Origin: UBA1573 sp016794285
Lineage (GTDB): Bacteria; Pseudomonadota; Alphaproteobacteria; Micavibrionales; Micavibrionaceae
Reading direction: 5' to 3'
Length of the DNA stretch: 17,465 nt
NCBI GenBank assembly: GCA_016794285.1
Contig: JAEUKO010000043.1
Span: forward strand, 1-17,465
Part shown: positions 1-7,463 of the stretch, piece after piece
How positions within the stretch are numbered: position 1 is the first letter of the stretch
Layout of the letters: each line of letters opens with the position of its first letter
Translations under genes and position numbers: made by a program
The notes under the pieces: model-generated
The model's database searches: none
Told to the model about the DNA's origin: nothing
What the model saw: only the letters and a program-made list of their open reading frames with translations

Positions 1-89
1 TGCATGCTGTCGTTGCTCTTGTGCCACCAATACCAACCACCTCCGGCGAGCAGGAGCGCCAGCATCAATAAAGGGAATATTTTCTTCAT
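1..89 (-). CDS. N-terminus of an efflux membrane-fusion (periplasmic adaptor) protein, cut by the window edge
   Basis: Only the first 29 codons are present. The protein starts MKKIFPLLMLALLLAGGGWYW: a lysine-rich start and a hydrophobic stretch of about 16 residues, fitting a signal anchor or signal peptide, then a Trp/Tyr-rich exit. The same kind of N-terminus is seen in the HlyD-type protein encoded at 5748-6740. An AGGAAA Shine-Dalgarno lies just upstream of the ATG. The gene is divergent from an AcrR-like repressor and has a consensus-like promoter with an operator in its spacer, the arrangement known for acrA/acrR. The RND or HlyD adaptor identity is inferred from the N-terminus and context, because the body of the gene lies outside the window. 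Confidence 0.6.
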   Translation of the reverse strand, partial: MKKIFPLLMLALLLAGGGWYWWHKSNDSM

Positions 90-124
90 ATTTTGGGTTT
101 CCTTTTCCTGCTGTTTTTCGAAGC

Positions 125-153
125 TGGACAAATATAAAAATTACAGCTATATT
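125..153 (+). promoter_or_regulatory. Probable promoter of the acrR-like gene
   Basis: TGGACA (125-130), one mismatch from TTGACA, is followed after exactly 17 bases by TATATT (148-153). Transcription would start near 160, giving a leader of only about 7 bases before the ATG at 167. No Shine-Dalgarno precedes that ATG, so the message is probably close to leaderless. Confidence 0.6.
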
Positions 154-155
154 TA

Positions 156-184
156 ACCATACATTTATGTATGTATATTGTCAA
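156..184 (-). promoter_or_regulatory. Probable promoter of the divergent efflux adaptor gene
   Basis: On the minus strand a perfect TTGACA (bases 184-179) is followed after 17 bases by TATGGT (161-156). This promoter faces the one for the acrR-like gene. The palindrome at 158-173 fills most of its spacer and touches its -10, so a bound repressor would block RNA polymerase. Confidence 0.6.
158..173. promoter_or_regulatory. AcrR-like operator palindrome
   Basis: A perfect inverted repeat: CATACAT (158-164), two central bases, ATGTATG (167-173). The arms resemble the TACATACATT/AATGTATGTA half sites known for E. coli AcrR and related efflux repressors. The site covers the predicted transcription start and the start codon of the repressor gene, and lies between the -35 and -10 of the divergent adaptor gene. 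A single bound dimer could shut off both directions. Binding is inferred, not shown. Confidence 0.65.
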
Positions 185-811
185 TACAAAGGGAGACGCA
201 CGAAAGAAGAGTCGGAAAAAACGCGTGAAGATCTGTTAAACGCCGCTGTCCGGATTTTTTCTGAAAAAGGGGTGGCACGCAGCACGCTGGATGAAATTGC
301 AAAAGCAGCAGGTGTTACGCGAGGCGCTGTCTATTGGCACTTTGAAAACAAAACGCAGATTTTTGAGGCTTTGCACGAGCGTCTGCATCGCCCTTTTGTT
401 GATATGATCCTGGAAGACTTGGAAAAAGACCATCCGGAACCGATGAGGCAGCTTCGTGATTTATGTATCCAGATCATGTTGGATATCGAAAAAGATGAAC
501 AAAAACAGCAAAACCTTATTCTGTTTTTAATGAAAAGCGACTATTCCGGCGATCTTGCACCCTATAAAGACAAACACCGCGAGAAAAAGGCGGAGAGCAT
601 GCGGCTGTTTAAACGTTACATCGAAAAAGCCAAAAAGGCAGGAAAATTAAATACACAGGCCGATCCCGAACTTTTAACACAGTGTATTTCGTGTTTTATG
701 AAAGGCATCCTCTTTGAATATCTGGATAACCCGGAAGGCTTTGATATTGAAAACAAAGCACCAAAATTGATCACTTTGTTTTTTTCCAATTTAGGATTGG
801 AAAAGAGATGA
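167..811 (+). CDS. TetR/AcrR-family transcriptional repressor, AcrR-like
   Basis: The protein has 214 residues, typical for the AcrR/TtgR group. An N-terminal helix-turn-helix domain covers about residues 17-63, with the family pattern TLDEIAKAAGVTRGAVYWHF at 40-59. The rest is an all-helical ligand-binding and dimerisation domain. AcrR-like repressors hold down RND pump operons and are released by drugs, bile or other hydrophobic compounds. ATG 167 is the only usable start: no in-frame ATG, GTG or TTG follows before the HTH, although the start lies inside the operator palindrome. The last bases overlap the start of the lpxR-like gene (ATGA), so the two are cotranscribed and probably translationally coupled. 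The likely target is the divergent adaptor gene plus itself; the ligand cannot be read from sequence. Confidence 0.85.
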   Translation: MYVYCQYKGRRTKEESEKTREDLLNAAVRIFSEKGVARSTLDEIAKAAGVTRGAVYWHFENKTQIFEALHERLHRPFVDMILEDLEKDHPEPMRQLRDLCIQIMLDIEKDEQKQQNLILFLMKSDYSGDLAPYKDKHREKKAESMRLFKRYIEKAKKAGKLNTQADPELLTQCISCFMKGILFEYLDNPEGFDIENKAPKLITLFFSNLGLEKR

Positions 812-1866
812 ACATGCAGAAATTTCTTTTTTTTATAACATCTCTTGCCCTCATAACATTCTACTCCCTTCTTGCGTCACATGCTTATGCCGACGAGCAG
901 AACAATAATTTTAAAGATAGAATTCCTAAAGATCTTCTTAACGAAGATGCTGATTTTTTTACATTCACGATTGAGAATGATAACTTCGGCGGGAACACCG
1001 ACGAGAACTATACAAGCGGGGTACGCCTTACCTATTTCGATTATAGTGCCGATCCACCTTGGTTTGCCGACATACTGGATCACTATGTCCCCACGTTTGA
1101 AATTAATGAAACGACTTCAACCTATTATTCTTTCGGACAAAACCTGTATACACCAGAAAATATCACGGTGCGTACTCCCGATCCGAAAGATCGTCCTTAT
1201 GCTGCGTTTTTGTATGTTTCTGCCGGACTGACCAGTTTGACGGATAATCACGTGGATGACCTGGAAGCCACGATCGGGATCGTCGGCCCCTGGGCCTTGG
1301 GGGAGCAGACTCAAAAATTTGTTCATGACGTTCTGGACGCAGACGACCCTTCAGGCTGGGATCATCAACTGGAGAATGAACTGGGACTGATCCTATCTTG
1401 GCAACGTCAATGGCCGGAAGCCTATGCCGTCGATATAGACGGCTTTACCTTCCGTGCTGCCCCTCATGCGGGTATCACGCTTGGCAATGTTTACACATAC
1501 GGCGCCGGTGGTTTGAGTTTTCAACTCACGCCCAGCCAGTATAAATGGCAATCCACCCCTTTGCGGGTACGTCCCGCCATTCCGGGCAGCGGCTTTTTTG
1601 CCGTGCCGGAGGATCATTTCGCCTGGTCATTGTTTGCAGGAGTGGAAGGCCGCGCCATGGGACGCAATATATTTCTGGACGGCAATACGTTCGAGGACAG
1701 CCCCTCGGTTGATAAAAAATACCTGGTGGCTGATGCCAATGCGGGCGTGAGCTTTACCTACGGCAAAGCGCAGCTTTCCTATACCATCAACTGGCGGTCA
1801 AAGGAATTTGATGGACAGGACGACCCGTCTCTCTTCGGCGCGATATCTTTAGGGTACAGGTTTTAA
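808..1866 (+). CDS. lpxR: LpxR-type outer-membrane lipid A 3'-O-deacylase
   Basis: The 352-residue precursor begins with a signal peptide (hydrophobic 6-22, likely cleaved after HAYA near residue 28) and ends in YRF, a C-terminal aromatic as in outer-membrane beta-barrels. Family hallmarks of LpxR (DUF2219) are present: ENDNF at 56-60 (N57 and D58 matching the catalytic Asn-Asp pair), D65..Y68-T69..G71, and Q169...H173 followed by GW and E189. LpxR removes the 3'-acyloxyacyl chain of lipid A in the outer leaflet, which changes envelope permeability and immune recognition. The ATG at 808 overlaps the repressor stop; a second in-frame ATG at 814 would shorten the signal peptide by only two residues. 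It meets the yhhJ-like gene tail to tail with a 3-base overlap and no visible terminator. Confidence 0.85.
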   Translation: MNMQKFLFFITSLALITFYSLLASHAYADEQNNNFKDRIPKDLLNEDADFFTFTIENDNFGGNTDENYTSGVRLTYFDYSADPPWFADILDHYVPTFEINETTSTYYSFGQNLYTPENITVRTPDPKDRPYAAFLYVSAGLTSLTDNHVDDLEATIGIVGPWALGEQTQKFVHDVLDADDPSGWDHQLENELGLILSWQRQWPEAYAVDIDGFTFRAAPHAGITLGNVYTYGAGGLSFQLTPSQYKWQSTPLRVRPAIPGSGFFAVPEDHFAWSLFAGVEGRAMGRNIFLDGNTFEDSPSVDKKYLVADANAGVSFTYGKAQLSYTINWRSKEFDGQDDPSLFGAISLGYRF

Positions 1867-2984
1867 ACGGAGATCGATCGGCGAAAAGCCAGAGCAGATA
1901 ATGTTAACAGTGATAAGCCCACCACGCTCACGGCCAGAAAATTCGGCCAGACAATATCAAGCCCCGCCCCGCGATACAAAATCGCCTGCGCGAAGGATAC
2001 AAAATGGGTTGATGGCACGAACCACATGATATGTTGCAGCCAGTCCGGCTGGCTTTCCAGAGGCGTTTGCCCGCCCGATAGCAGGTTCATCGGCAGGATC
2101 GTAATAATAAACAGCAGGCCGAATTGCGGCATGGAACGCGCAGTCGTTCCCAGAAAAATACCTAGCGCCGATGCAAAAAACAGATAAAGCAACGTCCCCA
2201 GCAAAAAAAGCGGCACCGATCCCGCAATCGGCACTTGCAAAACGCCCTCAATCATCACCCACAAACAAAATGCTGTTGCCGTGAGGATCACCAGACCATT
2301 GGCCCAGACTTTAGAGAGCATAATCTCAATCGGCGTCACCGGCATGACCAGAAGGTGTTCGATTGTGCCATGTTCGCGCTCCCGGATCAGCGCGGCACCG
2401 GTGAGCAGAACAACAAACATCGTGATGTTGGAGATGACCTCCATAATACTCGTAAACCATTTGGATGACAGATTCGGATTAAAGGCATAACGAAGCCTCA
2501 TATCGACCGGGCTTTGCGATGTGGACGGGCCGTTGCTTATAAAACGCGAGATCTCGTCATTGAGGATGTTTTGAATATAGCCCGATCCGATCCCGGCGAT
2601 CATAACGGCGGTGGCATCCAGATTGACCTGAAGGGTTGGCTGGCGGCCACGCAACACATCGGCCTCGAACTCTTCGGGAATAACCAGAACAAAACTGTAT
2701 TTGTCCAGATCCATACCTTCATCGATGTCCTGAAAGGCGATGATGTCCGGCTGTTTGAAATAGGGCGGCAGGAATGCGCTGCGGATCCGCAGGGACAAAG
2801 GCGATTGATCCTCATCTACAATGGCGATGGATGCATTGTGAAGGTCGTGGGAAATCGATGTTCCAGCGATATAGATAGATGCACTGAACGCCCAGAGTAT
2901 CATGAACAGCATCACCGGATCGCGGTAGAGGCTGCGCAGTTCTTTAATGCCAAGACGGTATATATTTTTTACACTTCTCCGCAT
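1863..2984 (-). CDS. yhhJ: ABC-2 type exporter permease, YhhJ-like
   Basis: This 373-residue inner-membrane protein has the ABC-2 permease layout. One membrane helix lies near residues 24-43, then comes a large extracytoplasmic domain to about 185, then a cluster of about five helices to the C-terminus. The cytoplasmic motif REREHGTIEHLLVMPVTP just after the first helix of the cluster is the usual ABC2_membrane coupling signature. It is the last gene of the operon, 3 bases after the rbbA-like stop, with a strong AGGAGG Shine-Dalgarno inside the end of that gene. In E. coli, yhiI-rbbA-yhhJ occur in the same order. It probably pairs with the permease half of the RbbA-like protein to form the transmembrane pore. 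The substrate is unknown. Confidence 0.85.
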   Translation of the reverse strand: MRRSVKNIYRLGIKELRSLYRDPVMLFMILWAFSASIYIAGTSISHDLHNASIAIVDEDQSPLSLRIRSAFLPPYFKQPDIIAFQDIDEGMDLDKYSFVLVIPEEFEADVLRGRQPTLQVNLDATAVMIAGIGSGYIQNILNDEISRFISNGPSTSQSPVDMRLRYAFNPNLSSKWFTSIMEVISNITMFVVLLTGAALIREREHGTIEHLLVMPVTPIEIMLSKVWANGLVILTATAFCLWVMIEGVLQVPIAGSVPLFLLGTLLYLFFASALGIFLGTTARSMPQFGLLFIITILPMNLLSGGQTPLESQPDWLQHIMWFVPSTHFVSFAQAILYRGAGLDIVWPNFLAVSVVGLSLLTLSALAFRRSISV

Positions 2985-2987
2985 TGC

Positions 2988-5744
2988 TTACGCCTCCTGC
3001 TTTTTTAAAAAGAATATTCCGGCGGTCAGAATAATCGGCCAGGAGATCAGCAAAGCGCGCAAGCTGGGCCATAATTCAGCAAAATCCAGATCCTTGGCGA
3101 AGGCGCCTTTGGCCACTGTAATAAAATGTGTGGTCGGGTAAATGCGCCCGATAAAGGCTCCGACCCCTTCCAACGTTGACACAGGCTGCATCAAGCCGGA
3201 AAACTGTACAGCAGGCAGCAAGGTCATAATGGCTGTCACCGCGAGCGCCGCGATCTGCGTCCCTGTAAAGGCAGAAAAGAACAGTCCCAAAGCCGTTGTA
3301 CAACCTGCATAAAGGAACGCACCGATGAACAGGGCAATAAAGGATCCTTTCACGGGAACGCCAAAAACCAGCCAGGCCGTTAAAACCAGCAAAAGGAAAT
3401 TCATCATCGTAATGGCGACATACGGAATTTGCTTGCCCAGTAAAAACTCAAACTTTGAGGTCGGCGTGACATACAGATTGGTGATTGATCCCAGCTCTTT
3501 TTCCCGTACGACGCTTAAAGCCGCCAGAATCGAGGGAATAAACAGCAGCATCAGGGCAATCACGGATGGTACAATTGCATAGGCGCTTTTAAAACCCTGA
3601 TTATAGAGAAAACGCGGTTCAATCGAGACGGGAGAAAGTGCAACCTGTTCACCGTAATAATCTTCATAGAGCCTGCCGATAAAATCATAATGTAGCCCCT
3701 GCATGTAACCGCCCGCCGTTTCCGCCCGAAACGGCATAGCGCCATCCACCCAGACCGCGACTTCCGGCGATTTTTGCCGCAGCAGGTTTTTGCCAAAACC
3801 GGGCGGAATATCAAGCGCCAGCGTAATTTGCCCGCTCTTCAGGCGGTGATCCATATCGGCGTGATCGATAAGCGGCGCTTTTTCCGTGAAATAACGTGAG
3901 CCTTCGAGAGCTTGCGTATACAGGCGACTTTCCGGCGTCTTATCCTGATCCAGAACGGCAAAGGTAATATTTTCAACATCGAACGTAATGCCAAAACCAA
4001 AGACCAGCATAAGGATCATCGTGCCGAAGAAAGCGAAAGCCTCGCGGATGCGGTCGCGTGATAATTCCTTGGCTTCGCGCATCGCATAGGCGGCAATGCG
4101 CCGCCCCCCCTGAACAAGAGCAAGTGAAGCGCCGGTCTTTTTATCATCTGCAACGCTTGCCGTTATGTCGCTGGCAGCGCTGCTGTCAGGCTTTCCGCCC
4201 TTTTCTGCATTGGCTTCCTCCATATAGGCGATAAAGGCCTCTTCCAGCGTGTCCTTGCCTTTACCCTCGATCAGTTTGTCCGGTGCATCGCACGCCAGAA
4301 TATTTCCCGCATGCATGAGCGTAATCCGGTCACAGCGCATCCCCTCATTCATAAAATGGGTCGAGATAAAAATCGTGGTTTTTTTATTGCGGGACAGATC
4401 GATCAGCAGCTTCCAGAATTCATCACGCGCCACCGGATCAACACCGGAGGTCGGTTCATCCAGAATAAGCATTTCCGGCTCGTGCACAACGGCCACGGCA
4501 AGAGAAAGGCGCTGGCGCACGCCCAAAGGCAAGGAAGATGGAAGTGTGTCTTTATGCGTCTCCAGGCCAAAACGTCTCAGCAATTCATCTATGCGCGGTT
4601 TGATTGTATCGTCCGGCACATGAAAAAGCCGGGCATGCAGCTCCAGATTCTGCCACACGGTCAATTCTGAATAGAGCGAAAAGGCCTGGGACATATAGCC
4701 GACACGGTGGCGAAATTCCATGTCGTCGTTGCTGGGTGTTTTCCCGAAAATTTTGGCCTCGCCCTCGCTTGCGGGCAACAGGCCGGTCAGCATTTTCATG
4801 GTTGTCGTTTTGCCGCAGCCGTTCGAGCCTAAAAAGCCGAAAATCTCCCCCGGCATGATCTCAACCGAGACATTATTGACAGCCGTGAAATCGCCGAATT
4901 TTTTAGTCAGGTTTTTCGTTACAATAACCGGATCTTCTCCATGACCATCTTCGTAAGGCGGTAGAACCAGTTTTTCATGCTTGACCTGTTTCCCATCATC
5001 GACCAGAGCGATAAAGGCTTCTTCCAACGTTCCGCCACCCGTCCTGTCTTTCAATTCTTCCGCCGTACCCGTATCCAGAATTTTCCCATCATTCATGGCC
5101 GCCAGCCAGTCAAAGCCTTCCGCTTCTTCCATATAGGCGGTGGCGATCAGAACACTCATCTGCGGACGATCTTTACGGATAGAGCGGATCAAATCCCAGA
5201 ACTGACGGCGGGAGAGCGGATCAACGCCCGTTGTCGGCTCATCAAGAATCAGCAGGTCAGGATCATGAATCAAGGAACAGCACAGCCCCAGCTTTTGTTT
5301 CATACCGCCCGAAAGCTTCCCGGCGGGTCTATCGGGGAACGGATCAAGCCCTGTGGCTTTGAGCAGTGTTTTAATCCGCGCTTCCCGCTCAGCCTTACCT
5401 TGACCGAACAGACGGGCGAAAAAATCCAGGTTTTCGAATACCGTCAAATCCATATAGAGGTTCTTGCCTAATCCCTGCGGCATATAGGCAATACGGGGAA
5501 GAAGGTCTTTGCGTTTTTTATCGTTGCCGATATCTTGCCCTAAAACCTTTATTTCGCCGCTCTGAATTTTTCGCGCGCCCGCGACAAGGCCGAATAAGGT
5601 CGATTTTCCGACACCGTCAGGACCGATAAAACCGATCATTTTTCCAGCAGGGATCTCCAGAGAGACATCATCAAGCGCCTGCGCTTTACCGTAGACATGT
5701 GTCACATGCGAAAGGGTGATAACGCTGCGCTCTTGCATGTTCAC
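2988..5744 (-). CDS. rbbA: RbbA-like fusion: two ABC ATPase domains plus ABC-2 permease
   Basis: The 918 residues are close to E. coli RbbA in length. ATPase domain 1 (about 8-235) has Walker A GPDGVGKST (41-49), signature LSGGMKQ (144-150) and Walker B LLILDEP (164-170), but its switch-histidine position reads ATAYMEE, with Ala203. ATPase domain 2 (about 272-500) has Walker A GSNGCGKTT, Walker B LILDEP and a true switch His463 (STHFMNE), but a deviant signature LPLGVRQ (405-411). A polar linker (about 510-545) leads to an ABC-2 permease (about 560-918) with the RxKELGSITNLYVTPTS-type coupling motif. RbbA is described as ribosome-associated, yet the operon with an HlyD adaptor and a permease favours an exporter. 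The start may be GTG 5744 (AGGAG 6 bases upstream) or ATG 5738 (AAGGTG 5 bases upstream). Confidence 0.88.
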   Translation of the reverse strand: MNMQERSVITLSHVTHVYGKAQALDDVSLEIPAGKMIGFIGPDGVGKSTLFGLVAGARKIQSGEIKVLGQDIGNDKKRKDLLPRIAYMPQGLGKNLYMDLTVFENLDFFARLFGQGKAEREARIKTLLKATGLDPFPDRPAGKLSGGMKQKLGLCCSLIHDPDLLILDEPTTGVDPLSRRQFWDLIRSIRKDRPQMSVLIATAYMEEAEGFDWLAAMNDGKILDTGTAEELKDRTGGGTLEEAFIALVDDGKQVKHEKLVLPPYEDGHGEDPVIVTKNLTKKFGDFTAVNNVSVEIMPGEIFGFLGSNGCGKTTTMKMLTGLLPASEGEAKIFGKTPSNDDMEFRHRVGYMSQAFSLYSELTVWQNLELHARLFHVPDDTIKPRIDELLRRFGLETHKDTLPSSLPLGVRQRLSLAVAVVHEPEMLILDEPTSGVDPVARDEFWKLLIDLSRNKKTTIFISTHFMNEGMRCDRITLMHAGNILACDAPDKLIEGKGKDTLEEAFIAYMEEANAEKGGKPDSSAASDITASVADDKKTGASLALVQGGRRIAAYAMREAKELSRDRIREAFAFFGTMILMLVFGFGITFDVENITFAVLDQDKTPESRLYTQALEGSRYFTEKAPLIDHADMDHRLKSGQITLALDIPPGFGKNLLRQKSPEVAVWVDGAMPFRAETAGGYMQGLHYDFIGRLYEDYYGEQVALSPVSIEPRFLYNQGFKSAYAIVPSVIALMLLFIPSILAALSVVREKELGSITNLYVTPTSKFEFLLGKQIPYVAITMMNFLLLVLTAWLVFGVPVKGSFIALFIGAFLYAGCTTALGLFFSAFTGTQIAALAVTAIMTLLPAVQFSGLMQPVSTLEGVGAFIGRIYPTTHFITVAKGAFAKDLDFAELWPSLRALLISWPIILTAGIFFLKKQEA

Positions 5745-5747
5745 ACC

Positions 5748-6740
5748 TTACTCCTGTGATTGTCCAATATTCACCTTTAAATACTCCGGCCAGTCATTTG
5801 TGTCCCCCAGCATGACATAGCCGATGCCCGGCAATCCGGTACGGACTTTCTCAATATGTTTGGAAAGCAAAGATTTAGGGATACGGATTTTTACGCGGAA
5901 CATGAGCTTCTCACGTTCTTCTCTTGTTTCCACTTCGCGCGGCGTGAATTGCGCCTCAGAGGAAATAAAGGAGACTTTGGCGGGAATGACTGCATTCGGC
6001 AGGGAGTCCAGCACGATCCGCGCCTCGCTGCCAACAATGATTTTGCCGATATCTTTGGCGGGCAGAAAAATGGTCATGTAGACATTCTCAAGATCAAGGA
6101 TGGTGACAACACGTGATCCGGCGCTTAACACCTCGCCCGGCTCAGCCAGACGATATTGCACGCGTCCACTCATAGGAGCTTTTAAAGTCGCGTCTTTGAT
6201 CAAGACATTCAAACGGTCGATTTCGGATTGCGCCGTTTCCACCTGATTTTCTGCCGAAGCCAGTTGCGCCTTGGCAACATTCAGGGCGGCTTCTGCCGTT
6301 TTAACCGAGGCCTTGCGTTGATCATACAGTTCTTTGGAAACCCCAGTGCCGACCAGGGCCTTGGCGCGCTGCTCTTCGGCCTGGGCCAGTTCCATCTCGG
6401 CCTCACGGTGAATAACTCCGGCCTGCGCTTCTGCTACGGCATTTTTTGCAGAGGAAAGATTGGCCATTGCGCCGTCATGTTGTGCTTCCAGATCTTCTGC
6501 GTCAATATGTGCGATAATGTCGCCTTGCTTGACCATATCGCCTTCATCGAACAGAACGTCGATCACGCGGCCTGCATATTTGGCGGCGACGTGCGTTTCT
6601 TCTGCCTCGATGCGTCCATTGCCGGAGGTAATATAATCCGGCAGAGCGCTCTGCTGCGATTGCCAGTACCAGTAACCGCCGCCCAGCCCTGCGAGTATAA
6701 AAAGTATTACGAAAGGAAGAAGCCTGTTTTTCTTGTTCAT
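5748..6740 (-). CDS. yhiI: HlyD-family periplasmic adaptor, YhiI-like
   Basis: This 330-residue membrane-fusion protein has a single N-terminal membrane anchor (about 8-27), then a lipoyl-like beta segment (about 38-82, with GRIEAEETHVAAKYAGRV and the turn DEGDMVKQGD), an Ala/Glu/Gln-rich coiled-coil hairpin (about 85-190), the second lipoyl half (APMSGRVQYRLAEPGEVL) and a beta-barrel domain. It would bridge the inner-membrane transporter to an outer-membrane channel, which is not encoded here. It overlaps the tetR gene upstream by 4 bases and is followed 3 bases later by the rbbA-like gene, so all are one operon. Order and domain pattern match E. coli yhiI-rbbA-yhhJ. Confidence 0.87.
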   Translation of the reverse strand: MNKKNRLLPFVILFILAGLGGGYWYWQSQQSALPDYITSGNGRIEAEETHVAAKYAGRVIDVLFDEGDMVKQGDIIAHIDAEDLEAQHDGAMANLSSAKNAVAEAQAGVIHREAEMELAQAEEQRAKALVGTGVSKELYDQRKASVKTAEAALNVAKAQLASAENQVETAQSEIDRLNVLIKDATLKAPMSGRVQYRLAEPGEVLSAGSRVVTILDLENVYMTIFLPAKDIGKIIVGSEARIVLDSLPNAVIPAKVSFISSEAQFTPREVETREEREKLMFRVKIRIPKSLLSKHIEKVRTGLPGIGYVMLGDTNDWPEYLKVNIGQSQE

Positions 6741-7366
6741 GGTGCCTGTCTTTCTTTATCACGGTATTTATTTATCTTAAAGAAAATGGAAACAGCCTGT
6801 GCGACATGTTCTTCTTTTTCTTTCCTTGTCGGATGATAATTTTTTCTGAGGAGTGCCAGCGAGAGCATATGCCCTACGATCAGGCTCAAAAACTGCTCCG
6901 ATGCTTTTTCCGCGCTGTCTTCGGTTAGGCCGTGGTTTTTCAGAAATTCAACCATACGTTCAATTAATGCCTGCGGTCCGGTTTGCCAGTATAGTTCTCC
7001 TATCTCCGGGAAGCGCGGCGTTTCTGCCACAGCCAAGCGATAGAGCTCCAGCGTATCGCGCGTGAACAGCATGTTCATGGCTGCTTTGCCAACCTGATAT
7101 AGAAATTCTTCAATGCTGACCGATGGATCGTCATTGCGTGGCAGCATGGCAAAAAAGTCTTCGGCCTGCGCATGAATGATGGCGCGAAATAAGTCATCTT
7201 TACCCTTGAAATAGCTGTAAAGCGTTTGCTTGGCGACAGAGGACCCCTTTGCGATTTCCTCCATACTCACGCCACTGAAGCCTTTAGACAAAAACAGCCG
7301 TGTTGCTGCCTCTATAATAGCATCTTCTTTTGACATCTCTTTTTGCTGATATCCTGTCCGCATCAT
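6737..7366 (-). CDS. TetR-family regulator leading the exporter operon
   Basis: The protein has 209 residues. The HTH domain lies at about 13-59 (SMEEIAKGSSVAKQTLYSYF at 34-53). The C-terminal domain contains the stretch LAVAETPRFPEIGELYW, typical of AefR-like TetR C-terminal domains. The ATG at 7366 follows an AGGAAA Shine-Dalgarno; a second ATG codon comes next. The gene overlaps the HlyD adaptor gene by 4 bases (ATGA), so it regulates an operon it belongs to. The 97-base gap to the divergent phaC holds two inverted repeats that are good operator candidates, and a near copy of one lies at 12483-12498. It may thus control both the exporter and the PHA cluster. The ligand is unknown. Confidence 0.85.
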   Translation of the reverse strand: MMRTGYQQKEMSKEDAIIEAATRLFLSKGFSGVSMEEIAKGSSVAKQTLYSYFKGKDDLFRAIIHAQAEDFFAMLPRNDDPSVSIEEFLYQVGKAAMNMLFTRDTLELYRLAVAETPRFPEIGELYWQTGPQALIERMVEFLKNHGLTEDSAEKASEQFLSLIVGHMLSLALLRKNYHPTRKEKEEHVAQAVSIFFKINKYRDKERQAP

Positions 7367-7386
7367 TGTATTTCCTAAAATTCATT

Positions 7387-7408
7387 TAGTTCTAACATGT
7401 TAAAACTA
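7387..7408. promoter_or_regulatory. 22-bp inverted repeat in the tetR-phaC divergent region
   Basis: A core 10-bp perfect palindrome TAACATGTTA (7393-7402) is extended by TAGTTC on the left and AAACTA on the right, so 10 of 11 base pairs match. Size and position, 21 bases upstream of the tetR start, suit a TetR-family operator. It overlaps the next palindrome by two bases. Binding is inferred. Confidence 0.5.
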
Positions 7409-7422
7409 GACGGTACAGTCTA
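7407..7422. promoter_or_regulatory. TAGAC-N6-GTCTA operator candidate upstream of phaC
   Basis: Inverted repeat TAGAC (7407-7411), six bases, GTCTA (7418-7422); 7 of 8 pairs match. It lies between the divergent tetR and phaC genes. The overlapping TCTAAT (7419-7424) could serve as a -10 for phaC, but no clear -35 is seen. The site at 12483-12498 shares 12 of its 16 bases, including nearly all of both half sites. Confidence 0.55.
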
Positions 7423-7463
7423 ATTGTGACACACTGCACAACAAAACATGGGATATGTGAAAA

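Noticed and set aside
1860..1900. A terminator between the convergent lpxR and yhhJ-like genes (GGCGAAAAGCC)
   Set aside because: The stem is only three pairs, lacks a T run and sits inside the end of the yhhJ-like gene.
2514..3008. A 164-codon plus-strand frame across the yhhJ-like gene
   Set aside because: It is antisense to a permease with clear ABC-2 motifs and tight operon spacing, and ends inside the rbbA-yhhJ junction.
4977..5471. A 164-codon plus-strand frame inside the rbbA-like gene
   Set aside because: It covers the first ATPase domain on the opposite strand, where Walker A, signature and Walker B motifs are all readable; the antisense translation shows no domain.
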